From a virus, in IMG/VR virus record IMGVR_UViG_3300032116_014896, positions 1 to 40,025 of that record: DNA of 40,025 bases; one strand, given 5' to 3'. The first letter of the stretch is position 1. Every line of letters begins with the position of its first letter. Below are positions 1 through 8,455 of the stretch, in pieces. A program made the position numbers and the translations under genes. The notes beneath the pieces were generated by a model. That model did not search any database. It worked only from the letters and a program-made list of their open reading frames with translations, and was not told where the DNA came from.

Positions 1-3000
1 CGGCAACAGGCATACATACCGGCTCAATTGCTGCAGTACAGGAAAGAGAAAAAAGTTTAAATAAAAAGAGAAAAATTATACAAGGATTTGATGGGTTTGA
101 ATCATTCTTATATGAATCATCATCATTTGGTTGGCCGTATTCGGGAAGTTTTAGATTACCATCAAGTGATACTGGAAGTGTTGCGCCTTGGTATGAAACT
201 ATAATAGAATTGGCTGAGGTTTATGATAATATGAACTACAACTATGTTCTTAATAACATACCCGCATACATATCCGATTATTCCGAAAATGAAAGTTATT
301 TATTATTTCTTTCAATGATAGGACATCACTTTGATAACATATACTTTTATACAAAAGCAATTGAAAGAAGTAGGGGATTGGGTTATAAATCAAAAAATGG
401 AATATCTGATAAACTATTATATGATACCCTAAAATCCTTCAATTGGAATGCGTTGACATTGGATTCAAATGCTCAACTTTGGAAATTGGTATTTGGTATG
501 GATTCGGATGGTAATACTAAACAAACAAATCCATCAAAAGAAAGAACATATGAAGTTTGGAGAAGAATTGTAAATAACTTACCATACCTTTTAAAACATA
601 AGGGTACTAAAAGAGGAATATATGCACTAATGGCTTGTTATGGTATTCCAGCTTCAAATCTATCAATAATAGAGTTCGGGGGCCCGGAACCTACTGATTT
701 AGAAACTAATAAATCTAAATTTGTATACGATAACGTAACAAATACGTTGATATTCAACGATGGTGCATATATTGAAATGCCTTGGAAAGATACGGATAAA
801 GGAAGAAGGCCCGATACTATCGAATTATTCGTAAAACCATCATATGCAAATGAATGGACACTTGTTACCGGTAGTGGTGATTGGAATATATCATTAAGTG
901 GATCCGCAAATAGTAGTTATGGTAAAGTTATATTTGATTACGGAACGGGTGTTTTACAAACATCTACTTTACCAATATTTAATGGTTCTTTTTTCGGAGT
1001 ATGTTTGACAAGAGAAATAGGTTCTCCAAATGATACATTTGTTTTGAGTGTTAAGCAAACAAATAAAGAAAGAACAGTATTTGAAGATAGTGTAACCGTT
1101 TCACTCTCAACCGGTGGACACAATTATGAGGATGGTAGTATATTAAGAATAGGTAATAATCAAAGTTATAGTGGTAGTTTGGATGAATTCCGTTTGTGGA
1201 GTGAACCATTGGATAAAGATGTTTTTTATCAACACGTTGCATTCCCCGAAATGTTAAACGGAAATAGTATTACGGCATCTACTTCTGATTTATATTTCCG
1301 TTTAGATTTTGAATATCCAAAAAATTTAGCAGTTACATCTTCATTAATAAATGTAGATACTAACATTTATTTTAGCGGAAGTATATCTAGGAATGATTTA
1401 GAAACGGGTAAAATTGATGCAATTGCAGGTTCAACCATTTTATCTATGAATCCAGATACAATATATTCGGCCTCTGCATTTGGGTTTACTAGTGTTTCCG
1501 AATATCCTTTTAATTTTGAAGCAATTGAGAGAAGTGTTGTTTTGGAAATGCCAAACATAGGTTCATCAAGATATTCAACAAATAAAGTTAGATTTGAATC
1601 ACAACAAAATTTTGATGGAAATGATGTATCTGGTGGTGTAGATTTATCGGTAAAAAGTAGAGTAACTAAAAAAGCATTTGATCAATCACCAATTGATTCA
1701 AATAGAGTTGGATTATTCTTTTCTCCTACAAAGGAGTTAAATATTGATATTGCAAAATCTATAGGTGGGTTTAATTTGGATAACTATATTGGAGACCCAT
1801 CGGATAAGTACAAATCTAATTACAAATCATTAGATGATTTAAGAAAATATTATTTTAAAAGATACGATAATAGAGACATATATCAGTATATAAATCTTAT
1901 CAAACTATATGAGAAATCAATGTTTGATGATATTAAGAAGATGCTACCTGCAAGGGTTAAGGCAACTACAGGTTTATTAATAGAGCCGCACTTTTTAGAA
2001 AGAAGTAAGATACAGCAGAATAAACCAACAGGATCAAATGATTATAATGAAACAGAATTAGATACTACCGAAAATAGATTATTATCTGCGGAAACTTCTG
2101 ATATAAATTTGTATATAGATACTAATGATGAATATGATTTGGGTGGTGAGGATAATCAATATGAAACAACATTAACCGATACCAAAATTGAAGATGTAAA
2201 CGCAGATGAATATCAAAACGATGTTATAATAAATTTAGATGAAACCAATTTAATTTCGGCTGATAATGAATATTACGAAACTACTCTTGATGCCAAATCG
2301 GATGAACCGACGTTACAATTGGAATCAGAAAACCAATCGTTTTCAACATTTGGACAAGATGAATCAAGTAATTTAGGATTCGGAATTTATTCTATGAATG
2401 GCCATTCTATAAGGTCATACTACGATAGTAATGGAATATTAAGAACGGAAAGAGTAATCGTATATTATCTTACAGAAGAAAAAACAAAAACATATGTAAC
2501 ATTTAAAGAATTTGTCGATGGTGTTGGTGACCCTAGAGGTGGGTATAATGTAACAACAATTCCATATTCGGAAACTACGTTGAATATAAAACCTTTAGAA
2601 GAAATACAAGTAGGTGATTTAATTACAATACCCGCAATAGATTTGGAAGATGATGAAATAACAATCGCAGATTCGGTATTAACAGAATTTGTTTGTGATT
2701 TAATACTATTAGATAGACAAAATGGTAAATTAGAATTTAGATACCCACAAACAACAGGAACAATATATTATGCGGATTTATTGGGAATCGATAACCAAAA
2801 CGGTGCAGCTGCTGAAGGTTATGATATGGATTTTATAACTGCTCCTGGTGGAAGTACTACCTATGGTGGATTCCCTGTGGTTGGTGGTAGAATAACCAAT
2901 GTAATTCGTGTTGATGGTTATACGAAATATCATTATAAAAGAGTTGGTGATTTAACAAAAGGATTACAAAATTCTTTCTATAATGGTTCAAAAAATACAG

Positions 3001-3116
3001 CCGCAACTACATTGGATGGTTCCCCTCCTGTTGAAGTGTTTGTTACAAATCCAAATACATTGAGAGTAAATAAAGCAGGTAGAGATTCTAATGAACCTAT
3101 TTTGGAAGTTGAATAG
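1..3116 (+). CDS. Large tail/baseplate structural protein with LamG-like domain (5' partial)
   Basis: The reading frame is open through the left edge (first full codon at base 3), so the N-terminus is missing; about 1037 residues are visible. Around bases 540-680 a segment reads RRIVNNLPYLLKHKGTKRG and then a short helix. This recalls the HKGT region of phage tail protein I / baseplate proteins, which is an analogy I could not test. Bases about 720-1250 look like a LamG/concanavalin-type beta-sandwich, ending in the typical SGSLDEFRLWSEPL strand. Bases about 2030-2340 encode a very acidic Asp/Glu/Asn-rich linker with loosely repeated YETTL motifs. The C-terminal part is beta-rich with no family I recognise. 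The context (structural genes immediately downstream) supports a virion role, probably at the baseplate or tail tip, with the LamG domain contacting a glycan. A TTG at 210 could be called as a start, but the upstream frame is coding-like and continuous, so I reject it. Confidence 0.65.
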   Translation, partial: ATGIHTGSIAAVQEREKSLNKKRKIIQGFDGFESFLYESSSFGWPYSGSFRLPSSDTGSVAPWYETIIELAEVYDNMNYNYVLNNIPAYISDYSENESYLLFLSMIGHHFDNIYFYTKAIERSRGLGYKSKNGISDKLLYDTLKSFNWNALTLDSNAQLWKLVFGMDSDGNTKQTNPSKERTYEVWRRIVNNLPYLLKHKGTKRGIYALMACYGIPASNLSIIEFGGPEPTDLETNKSKFVYDNVTNTLIFNDGAYIEMPWKDTDKGRRPDTIELFVKPSYANEWTLVTGSGDWNISLSGSANSSYGKVIFDYGTGVLQTSTLPIFNGSFFGVCLTREIGSPNDTFVLSVKQTNKERTVFEDSVTVSLSTGGHNYEDGSILRIGNNQSYSGSLDEFRLWSEPLDKDVFYQHVAFPEMLNGNSITASTSDLYFRLDFEYPKNLAVTSSLINVDTNIYFSGSISRNDLETGKIDAIAGSTILSMNPDTIYSASAFGFTSVSEYPFNFEAIERSVVLEMPNIGSSRYSTNKVRFESQQNFDGNDVSGGVDLSVKSRVTKKAFDQSPIDSNRVGLFFSPTKELNIDIAKSIGGFNLDNYIGDPSDKYKSNYKSLDDLRKYYFKRYDNRDIYQYINLIKLYEKSMFDDIKKMLPARVKATTGLLIEPHFLERSKIQQNKPTGSNDYNETELDTTENRLLSAETSDINLYIDTNDEYDLGGEDNQYETTLTDTKIEDVNADEYQNDVIINLDETNLISADNEYYETTLDAKSDEPTLQLESENQSFSTFGQDESSNLGFGIYSMNGHSIRSYYDSNGILRTERVIVYYLTEEKTKTYVTFKEFVDGVGDPRGGYNVTTIPYSETTLNIKPLEEIQVGDLITIPAIDLEDDEITIADSVLTEFVCDLILLDRQNGKLEFRYPQTTGTIYYADLLGIDNQNGAAAEGYDMDFITAPGGSTTYGGFPVVGGRITNVIRVDGYTKYHYKRVGDLTKGLQNSFYNGSKNTAATTLDGSPPVEVFVTNPNTLRVNKAGRDSNEPILEVE

Positions 3117-3136
3117 TATTTTTTTAATAAAAACTA

Positions 3137-3144
3137 TATTTATT
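3137..3144 (+). promoter_or_regulatory. TATTTATT box upstream of a structural gene (candidate phage promoter)
   Basis: TATTTATT lies 21 bases before the ATG at 3166, in a 49-base gap. The same box recurs before other gene starts that follow gaps (5131, 6134, and as TATTTATA at 11821 and 35730). Its reverse complement resembles the T4 late box TATAAATA. The sequence is very AT-rich, so a chance match is possible. Confidence 0.35.
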
Positions 3145-3165
3145 AACAAACGATAATTATATAAT

Positions 3166-3789
3166 ATGGGATACTTAAGTAATACAGAATTGACAGTTGA
3201 TGCAATTCTTACTAAAAAAGGTAGAGAAAAACTTGCAGCAGGATTGGGTTTAAATATAACTCAATTTGCATTAGCAGATGATGAAATTGATTATTCATTA
3301 TATGAACCGGCACACCCATTAGGGTCTGCTTATTACGATGCAGCAATTAAAAATATGCCTGTATTGGAAGCTTCACCTGATGAAACTCAAGTTATGAGAT
3401 ATAAGTTGGTGACTCTCCCAAAAAATACAACAAGAATACCTGTTGTTGAATTTGGTGTTCCCAATATATCTGTAAATCAAAGAAGTGGTGAAGTTGCGTT
3501 ATCACCAACCACATCACCTGCAGGAAATAGAACTTTGGGATATACAATTGTATTAGCTAATAAAAATGCAGGAGATATAGTAGGCGAAGGAGTAACATCT
3601 GAAGTTGGTTCTGTTCCTGTATTTATTGGTGATGATGTATCCGCAACGGCAGCAATTGCGAAGGGATTAACTTTTAAATTTATTCCAAACCCATCGTTAA
3701 CTGCGACTATCAAAACAACTATAACCGTATATGGTAACGAAACGGGTGGTTCACAAACAATTCCAGTAACAGTAACATACGTTCAATAA
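3166..3789 (+). CDS. Phage structural protein (VDAILTKKGRE family)
   Basis: A 207-residue protein. Residues about 1-85 carry the sequence TVDAILTKKGREKL followed by FALADDEIDYSLYEP. I associate this signature with conserved structural proteins of large T4-like and related phages, placed among tail/baseplate genes; their exact role is not established to my knowledge. The C-terminal half (about 100-207) is beta-strand rich, Thr/Val/Gly-rich and has no charged active-site-like motifs, as expected for a virion protein. No signal peptide or membrane segment is visible. It starts at the first ATG after a 49-base gap and is followed 8 bases later by another structural gene, so the two are probably co-transcribed. 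No Shine-Dalgarno motif is visible before the ATG. Confidence 0.6.
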   Translation: MGYLSNTELTVDAILTKKGREKLAAGLGLNITQFALADDEIDYSLYEPAHPLGSAYYDAAIKNMPVLEASPDETQVMRYKLVTLPKNTTRIPVVEFGVPNISVNQRSGEVALSPTTSPAGNRTLGYTIVLANKNAGDIVGEGVTSEVGSVPVFIGDDVSATAAIAKGLTFKFIPNPSLTATIKTTITVYGNETGGSQTIPVTVTYVQ

Positions 3790-3797
3790 TATAAACT

Positions 3798-5054
3798 ATG
3801 GCAATAATTAGAGACAATAGAGGATCCCTTTTAGCAAGTAACTTATCCCAATATTTGGCAGCGGTTGCTAACACATCAGGAACTCCAATAGATACAAATG
3901 AGTTAGTAAACATTGTAAATCAATTTTTAGGACAGGGAGAACAAATAAGCGCAGAGTTTACTACCATTACGAATGGTATTTATAAAAAATTTGGGCCGGT
4001 TGATAAAGTTACCAACAGAACCGAAATAGTAACATCAGGAATATGGAGTGATGATACGGGATCATTAACTGCATTTTATACATCTTCTGAACAAGTTCAA
4101 GATGTTAGTGGTAAATACTATATTGATGTATATCCTGTTGCAAATACGGGCTCATCTGAAGTTCAATTTTCTATAGCGTATGGTGATATAGATGGATATG
4201 GCGCACCTACATTGGAACAAGATGATAAATCATTCCTATCAACCAAAGCGGTATATTCTCAATTGAGAAATGTTTTACTTGGAACAGGAGATGAAAAATT
4301 TAGTGTTTATGGTGGAACGGTTGCAGGTGCAACTGATTTGGATGCATTTTACGCAATTAATATAAATAGATCCAGATACAAAGAAAGATTAGATCCAGGA
4401 AATATTTCAATCACATTATCTGGAGCAAATAAAACAATAACATTAATTGATGATAGCGGTGGTACGGATGAAAACGTATCTACATCAGGAAGAGTTTATA
4501 ATATAGTTAGTGGTTCTTTAAATATAGGAACCGCATTAGCAGCATCTATAAATACTTATACTTGTTCCGCTACAAATGGCAGTCAAGGATGGGGATTATT
4601 CTATCCTGATATGGGTATCATATTACTCAATCCTACCGCATTAAAAGATGTGGATAATAAATTAGCTAGAGCGAACGGATCTGCGGTTGGTGTATACCAT
4701 AATAATTCATTAAGTGGATCTACATACACACATAGTTCAGGATCGGTTGCATTGTTTAATTCATTGGTATCTGGTGCTGATTTTCAAGCTCGTAGAACTG
4801 AAAACGTTTCTACATCACATTACTTTGTGAGAGCAAATAATAGAGAGTTTAACTTTTCAAATAATCCAACATTCGTAACAGGATCTACAGGTCAATTTGT
4901 TCAATCAACATTTGAAAAAAATCCTAGAGTTTATGTAACAACCGTTGGCTTATATGATGATGCAAATGAATTATTAGCGGTAGCTAAAGTATCTAAACCA
5001 ATAGAAAAATCTTTTGATAAAGAAATAGCAATAAAAGTTAAATTAGATTTCTAA
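3798..5054 (+). CDS. Phage structural protein, probably tail/baseplate
   Basis: A 418-residue protein. The N-terminal region (MAIIRDNRGSLLASNLSQYL) begins with a helical segment; most of the rest is Ser/Thr/Gly/Asn-rich and beta-strand-like, typical of tail-associated proteins. The last 45 residues contain PRVYVTTVGLYDDANELLAV and then AKVSKPIEK. A closely similar ending occurs in the next gene (5145-6128), so the two share a C-terminal module, perhaps one that docks on the same virion partner. The gene starts 8 bases after the preceding structural gene and is followed by a strong hairpin terminator, which makes 3166-5054 a likely transcription unit. The precise role in the virion cannot be read from sequence. 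Confidence 0.6.
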   Translation: MAIIRDNRGSLLASNLSQYLAAVANTSGTPIDTNELVNIVNQFLGQGEQISAEFTTITNGIYKKFGPVDKVTNRTEIVTSGIWSDDTGSLTAFYTSSEQVQDVSGKYYIDVYPVANTGSSEVQFSIAYGDIDGYGAPTLEQDDKSFLSTKAVYSQLRNVLLGTGDEKFSVYGGTVAGATDLDAFYAININRSRYKERLDPGNISITLSGANKTITLIDDSGGTDENVSTSGRVYNIVSGSLNIGTALAASINTYTCSATNGSQGWGLFYPDMGIILLNPTALKDVDNKLARANGSAVGVYHNNSLSGSTYTHSSGSVALFNSLVSGADFQARRTENVSTSHYFVRANNREFNFSNNPTFVTGSTGQFVQSTFEKNPRVYVTTVGLYDDANELLAVAKVSKPIEKSFDKEIAIKVKLDF

Positions 5055-5090
5055 AGGAGAATAACAAATATTTGTGGATTACCACATTAT

Positions 5091-5119
5091 AAAACCCAAT
5101 CTTAATAGGTTGGGTTTTT
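5091..5119 (+). terminator. Rho-independent terminator
   Basis: An 11-bp stem (5091-5101 with 5108-5118, one G-U pair) encloses a six-base TTAATA loop and the right arm runs into a T-run ending at 5119. It lies 36 bases after the stop at 5054 and before the next start at 5145. This is the clearest terminator in the window. Confidence 0.8.
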
Positions 5120-5130
5120 ATCTAATAAGA

Positions 5131-5138
5131 TATTTATT
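5131..5138 (+). promoter_or_regulatory. TATTTATT box after a terminator (candidate phage promoter)
   Basis: TATTTATT sits between the terminator at 5091-5119 and the ATG at 5145, only six bases before the start. Because transcription from upstream should stop at the hairpin, the downstream gene needs its own promoter. This makes the case stronger here than at the other boxes. If it acts as a -10 element the transcript would be leaderless or nearly so. Confidence 0.45.
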
Positions 5139-5144
5139 ACTGAT

Positions 5145-6128
5145 ATGTTGAAACGAATACCGAAATCTGATATTAGTATTAGACCTTTCAAAGTTTATAA
5201 AGAATGGTCGTTTAATGAAACAAATTCATCTGGTTCATCCGTATTTATTTATAGTGCAAGTGTTGGGAATGTTGTTAATGATTATGATACTGCATTTGTA
5301 GAAAATCCAAATACGAATGAAACAATATCTTATTATCCATATTCCATATACGGTCAATTAAGAGCGCAATTTTATAATGGGAATGAAGATAATCCATTTA
5401 TGAGATTTGGAAGTAAAACGAATTCATATAATACGGATAATTCAAATAAAGAGAGATTTTTAGGTTCTGCTGCAAAGGTTATTTCGATTCCGCAAATTAA
5501 AATGGGTGAACAAATAAAAAAAGGATCTGTATCTTTAATAGATGGAACTACAATATATTTAGATGATAAGTATAGCAATTTGGTTTTAAGTGGTAGTAAT
5601 CATAGGATTGGAAATGTATTTTATAGTCAGGGATTAATTGTTATAACAAGTGGTTCAAATTCAATGCTAACATCTAGCTGGGATTTAAGTTACAAATCAA
5701 CTGAAACAATATATGAGCATGAATATCTTATTATAGTTGATGAGAGTGAATTTAATGTTTCCACCAATCCATCTTCTTATATTTTAGTTGGTAAAGAAAC
5801 TGCAAGTTTTACAGATAGTGATGGTAAAACCTTTATGGTTGTTGAAAATCCTGGTGTAAAATATATAAGGAAAAAAAGTGTATTAGAAAATGGTAGTATT
5901 TTGGATTTTAGATATGGATCAAGTATTAACTCATCTATTAGTGGTGGATTTGAACATATCGATTTAAGCGGTTCGGTAGATACTACTGGATCATTTCTTA
6001 CACCATTCATTACAACGATTGGATTGTACGATGATAATTGTGATTTGATAGCAGTAGCAAAATTACCAAAGCCAATAAAATCGGAACCGGATATACCTAT
6101 AAACTTTATTATTCGATTTGACACATAA
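5145..6128 (+). CDS. Phage structural protein with shared C-terminal motif
   Basis: A 327-residue protein, rich in Ser, Thr, Asn and Gly, with predicted beta-strands throughout and no enzymatic motif that I recognise. The last 45 residues include PFITTIGLYDDNCDLIAVAK and then LPKPIKS, parallel to the end of the gene at 3798-5054, so the two probably use the same attachment or assembly module. The N-terminal region, with the sequence RPFKVYKEWSFNETNSSGSS, has no counterpart in the other protein. The start is the first ATG after the terminator and TATTTATT box; there is no Shine-Dalgarno sequence. I infer a tail or baseplate component from context and composition. Confidence 0.55.
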   Translation: MLKRIPKSDISIRPFKVYKEWSFNETNSSGSSVFIYSASVGNVVNDYDTAFVENPNTNETISYYPYSIYGQLRAQFYNGNEDNPFMRFGSKTNSYNTDNSNKERFLGSAAKVISIPQIKMGEQIKKGSVSLIDGTTIYLDDKYSNLVLSGSNHRIGNVFYSQGLIVITSGSNSMLTSSWDLSYKSTETIYEHEYLIIVDESEFNVSTNPSSYILVGKETASFTDSDGKTFMVVENPGVKYIRKKSVLENGSILDFRYGSSINSSISGGFEHIDLSGSVDTTGSFLTPFITTIGLYDDNCDLIAVAKLPKPIKSEPDIPINFIIRFDT

Positions 6129-6133
6129 TTATA

Positions 6134-6141
6134 TATTTATT
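6134..6141 (+). promoter_or_regulatory. TATTTATT box (candidate phage promoter)
   Basis: TATTTATT lies 14 bases before the ATG at 6156 in a 27-base gap. It is the third occurrence of the same box in front of a virion-type gene in the first 6.2 kb. Confidence 0.35.
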
Positions 6142-6155
6142 ATAAACAAAAACTT

Positions 6156-6368
6156 ATGGCAACAACAATTTTAGATTTATACGATGCAAACAAATCAAAT
6201 TTGGGAGTAGATAAAATTTCATACGATGCAGGTGTGGCTGCAAAAACCCCATATACTACCAACGATTTAAAAAAGGCAGATGAGCAAGTATTATCAGCTG
6301 CAAAATTAAAAATAGGAAGAGGTGGTGAACTTAACGCTAAAAAATATAGCGATAATCCGCCAAAATAA
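6156..6368 (+). CDS. Small protein of unknown function (70 aa)
   Basis: A 70-residue, Lys/Ala/Asp-rich soluble protein with no membrane segment, cysteine cluster or known motif. The middle portion (TTNDLKKADEQVLSAAKLKI) is probably helical and the C-terminus is Gly/Lys/Pro-rich. It sits between structural genes and the endonuclease I gene, which begins 9 bases after its stop. Its composition would suit a small virion or DNA-associated protein, but I do not recognise it. The minus-strand frame over the same bases has no supporting features. Confidence 0.6.
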   Translation: MATTILDLYDANKSNLGVDKISYDAGVAAKTPYTTNDLKKADEQVLSAAKLKIGRGGELNAKKYSDNPPK

Positions 6369-6377
6369 TTTATTTTA

Positions 6378-6791
6378 ATGGCAAAAAAAGTTACAAAAAA
6401 CAACAACTCTAAATGGGTTGCAAAGAAATATGGTTTTAAGTCAGGTCTTGAAGAAAGTGTTTCCAATCAGATTGCGAGTAGAGGATTACTTGTCGAATAT
6501 GAGTCCGAAGAGGTATCTTATATTATACCTGCTTCTGAACATACTTACCATCCTGATTTTAAGTTACCGAATGGTATCAGAGTAGAAACAAAGGGTAGGT
6601 TTGTATTGGCAGATAGGAAAAAGCACCTTTTAGTAAAACAACAAAATCCAGAATTGGATATTCGTTTTGTTTTTACAAATTCCAAAAATAAAATCAACAA
6701 AAAATCTAAAACTACATACGGAGATTGGTGTGATAAGCATGGATTTAAGTATGCGGATAAAACTATTCCAGATAGTTGGTTTGACGAATAA
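6378..6791 (+). CDS. T7 endonuclease I-like Holliday junction resolvase
   Basis: A 137-residue protein closely resembling phage T7 gp3 endonuclease I, which cleaves four-way DNA junctions and branched DNA and helps debranch DNA before packaging. Visible landmarks in order are FKSGLEESVS, then YIIPASEHTYHPDFKLPNG, then VETKG, and near the end YGDWCDKHGFKYADK. The acidic and lysine residues of the T7 active site (E20, E35, D55, E65, K67 in T7 numbering) appear here at E25, E40, D60, E70 and K72, a constant +5 offset, so the enzyme should be active. Its length is close to the T7 protein (149 residues). It starts 9 bases after the preceding gene and is followed directly by a promoter and the primase gene. 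Dimerisation through domain swapping is known for the family. Confidence 0.93.
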   Translation: MAKKVTKNNNSKWVAKKYGFKSGLEESVSNQIASRGLLVEYESEEVSYIIPASEHTYHPDFKLPNGIRVETKGRFVLADRKKHLLVKQQNPELDIRFVFTNSKNKINKKSKTTYGDWCDKHGFKYADKTIPDSWFDE

Positions 6792-6823
6792 TTTGGTAAT
6801 CTAAAATATTATTCGTATATTAC
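6792..6823 (+). promoter_or_regulatory. Bacteroidetes-type promoter before the primase gene
   Basis: TTTG at 6792-6795 is followed after 20 bases by TATATTAC at 6816-6823. This fits the known Bacteroidetes sigma-ABfr pattern (TTTG at -33, TAnnTTTG at -7, spacer about 19-21). A second copy of the same pattern occurs at 20662-20692, and both share the core TTCGTATATTA. The -7 element ends only four bases before the GTG start, so the transcript may be leaderless. Confidence 0.6.
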
Positions 6824-6827
6824 ATCT

Positions 6828-7769
6828 GTGTTGAAGCAGACTGATAAAAATATCGTAGTATCCACGTTGTCTAATACGTTGGGTAGTTACTCCGCATTAA
6901 AGGGTAACGAATTAGCATTTTATTGTCCGTTTTGTAATCACCATAAACAAAAGTTACAAGTTAATACCGAAACTCAAAAATGGCATTGTTGGACTTGTAA
7001 TAGTGGTGGTAAGAAATTGACATCCCTACTTCGTAAACTTGATGTGGATAGGAAAACTATATCCATAATCAGAGAAATATATGGAGATAGTAATTGGACT
7101 CCACAACAAGAAGATGCAGAAACAAAAGTATTTGTTCAACTTCCAAAAGAATTTATTAGTTTAGCAGAAGAACCAAAGGGATTTAATCCCGAATATAAAC
7201 ATGCTATCCATTACCTTAAAGAAAGAGGTATTACACAAAAAGATATAATAAAATATAATATTGGGTATTGTAAAGAAGGATTGTATGCCCGTAGAGTAAT
7301 TGTTCCATCATATAATTCCGATGGTTCGCTTAATTACTTTGTTTCTCGTTCTTATTATCCGGATGAGAAAATGAAATACAAAAACCCACCAATCAGTAAG
7401 AATGTTATAGCATTTGAGTCACAGGTAAATTGGAAAGAGCCGATTATACTTTGTGAGGGTGTATTTGATGCAATAACAATCAAACGAAACGCAATTCCAC
7501 TTTTGGGTAAGTTTCCTTCTAAACAATTAGTTGAGAAAATCTTTATGAGTGGTGTTAGTGATATAATCATTTCATTGGATAATGATGCAATGAATGAAGC
7601 ATTGAAAGCTGCGGAGTATTTTAGAAAAAATGGAATACAAGTTAAAATGATGTATTTAAAAGATAAAGATGCCGCCGATATGGGGTATGAAAAATTTTAT
7701 GAAGAATTAAATAAAACCAAAGAATTTACTTCGGAAGAATTATTGTTAAATAAAATAAATAGTTTGTAA
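6828..7769 (+). CDS. DNA primase (CHC2-type zinc finger plus TOPRIM)
   Basis: A 313-residue primase that would synthesise RNA primers for lagging-strand DNA synthesis. A zinc-binding domain lies at residues 33-57, with C33-x2-C36 and C54-x2-C57 (CPFC ... HCWTC). The TOPRIM domain has its glutamate motif at 209-214 (CEGVFD) and the following acidic strand at DIIISLDNDA. Its size and this order fit the compact phage primases of the T4 gp61 / DnaG superfamily rather than full-length bacterial DnaG (about 600 residues); no helicase-binding domain is seen. The start is GTG at 6828 (the first ATG would remove much of the protein). The TTG at 6831 is also possible. The stop overlaps the next start by one base (TAATG), which points to translational coupling. 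Confidence 0.85.
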   Translation: MLKQTDKNIVVSTLSNTLGSYSALKGNELAFYCPFCNHHKQKLQVNTETQKWHCWTCNSGGKKLTSLLRKLDVDRKTISIIREIYGDSNWTPQQEDAETKVFVQLPKEFISLAEEPKGFNPEYKHAIHYLKERGITQKDIIKYNIGYCKEGLYARRVIVPSYNSDGSLNYFVSRSYYPDEKMKYKNPPISKNVIAFESQVNWKEPIILCEGVFDAITIKRNAIPLLGKFPSKQLVEKIFMSGVSDIIISLDNDAMNEALKAAEYFRKNGIQVKMMYLKDKDAADMGYEKFYEELNKTKEFTSEELLLNKINSL

Positions 7770-8446
7770 TGAAAAAAGCTGCAATTTTAATTTATGGGAT
7801 GTACAGAGAATTTGCCGAAGTTAGAGATAAATGGTGCGATATAGAACGGTTTTATGATTGCGATTACTATATGAGTACGTGGGATATATCATCACAAAAA
7901 TACAGAAATTCGGAAAGATATAAGACGTTTAATGTAACGCCGGATATGATTACCAATCATTTACCAAATTGTGTTTTTCAAATTTTAAATCAAAAAGAGA
8001 TATTTCCGATTAGTCCATCATCCACTCAAAACTATGTATTTTTTCATTGGAAAAATGTATATAGGTTAATGGAAGAAAGTAATAAAGAATATGATATAGT
8101 TTTTCTTATAAGAGCAGATGCACCACTTACCATAGATACACAAGATACCAAATATGTTAAAGAATGGGTTGATAACCATCCAGATGTTTTATATAGTCAC
8201 TCTCATATGTTTGTGTATCAAGTAAATCCATTTATGTTTCATGCGAGTGAAGAATTTCAAGCAGGTTCTCCTGAAATAATGTCTAAATTAATTAAAACAA
8301 TGCCAGATACTACCGATATTAATATTCATTTGAGAAGTCATATAGATTTGGCAACTCATATAATATCGGTAGGACTTTGTCCATCATCATCCATTCCATT
8401 TTCCGCACATTGGCATGTACCATATGATTATAGAAACAACGACTAA
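7769..8446 (+). CDS. Glycosyltransferase-like protein, diverged MKIAVCLSGQ family member
   Basis: A 225-residue protein that shares a layout with the four tandem paralogues at 25989-29539: a short beta-strand at the N-terminus (AAILIYGMYREF), then CDYYMSTWD in place of the CDFFxHxWD motif, then YDIVFLIRADAPL in place of YDxVIKxRxD (R115 and D117). The R-x-D after a hydrophobic strand may play the part of the DxD motif of GT-A enzymes, which is my inference. The SGQ motif itself is replaced by IYGMYR, so it is the most diverged copy. It lies between primase (1-base overlap) and the Mre11-Rad50 gene (9-base gap), far from the other copies. A role in DNA modification or simply a relocated copy are both possible. 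I cannot name a substrate. Confidence 0.5.
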   Translation: MKKAAILIYGMYREFAEVRDKWCDIERFYDCDYYMSTWDISSQKYRNSERYKTFNVTPDMITNHLPNCVFQILNQKEIFPISPSSTQNYVFFHWKNVYRLMEESNKEYDIVFLIRADAPLTIDTQDTKYVKEWVDNHPDVLYSHSHMFVYQVNPFMFHASEEFQAGSPEIMSKLIKTMPDTTDINIHLRSHIDLATHIISVGLCPSSSIPFSAHWHVPYDYRNND

Positions 8447-8455
8447 AAAAATAAT

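Noticed and set aside
210-212. TTG start for the first gene
   Set aside because: The frame upstream is open to the left edge and reads as coding-like sequence, so the true start is outside the window.
297-304. TATTTATT inside the first gene
   Set aside because: It is deep in a coding region with no downstream start, so it shows that the box occurs by chance in this AT-rich DNA and limits confidence in the promoter calls.
5054-5060. AAAGGAG-like Shine-Dalgarno sequence with no gene after it
   Set aside because: No reading frame of meaningful length follows before the terminator hairpin, so it is most likely chance.
6140-6466. Minus-strand open frame of 108 codons
   Set aside because: It covers the small gene at 6156 and the start of endonuclease I, whose active-site residues prove the plus strand is the coding one.
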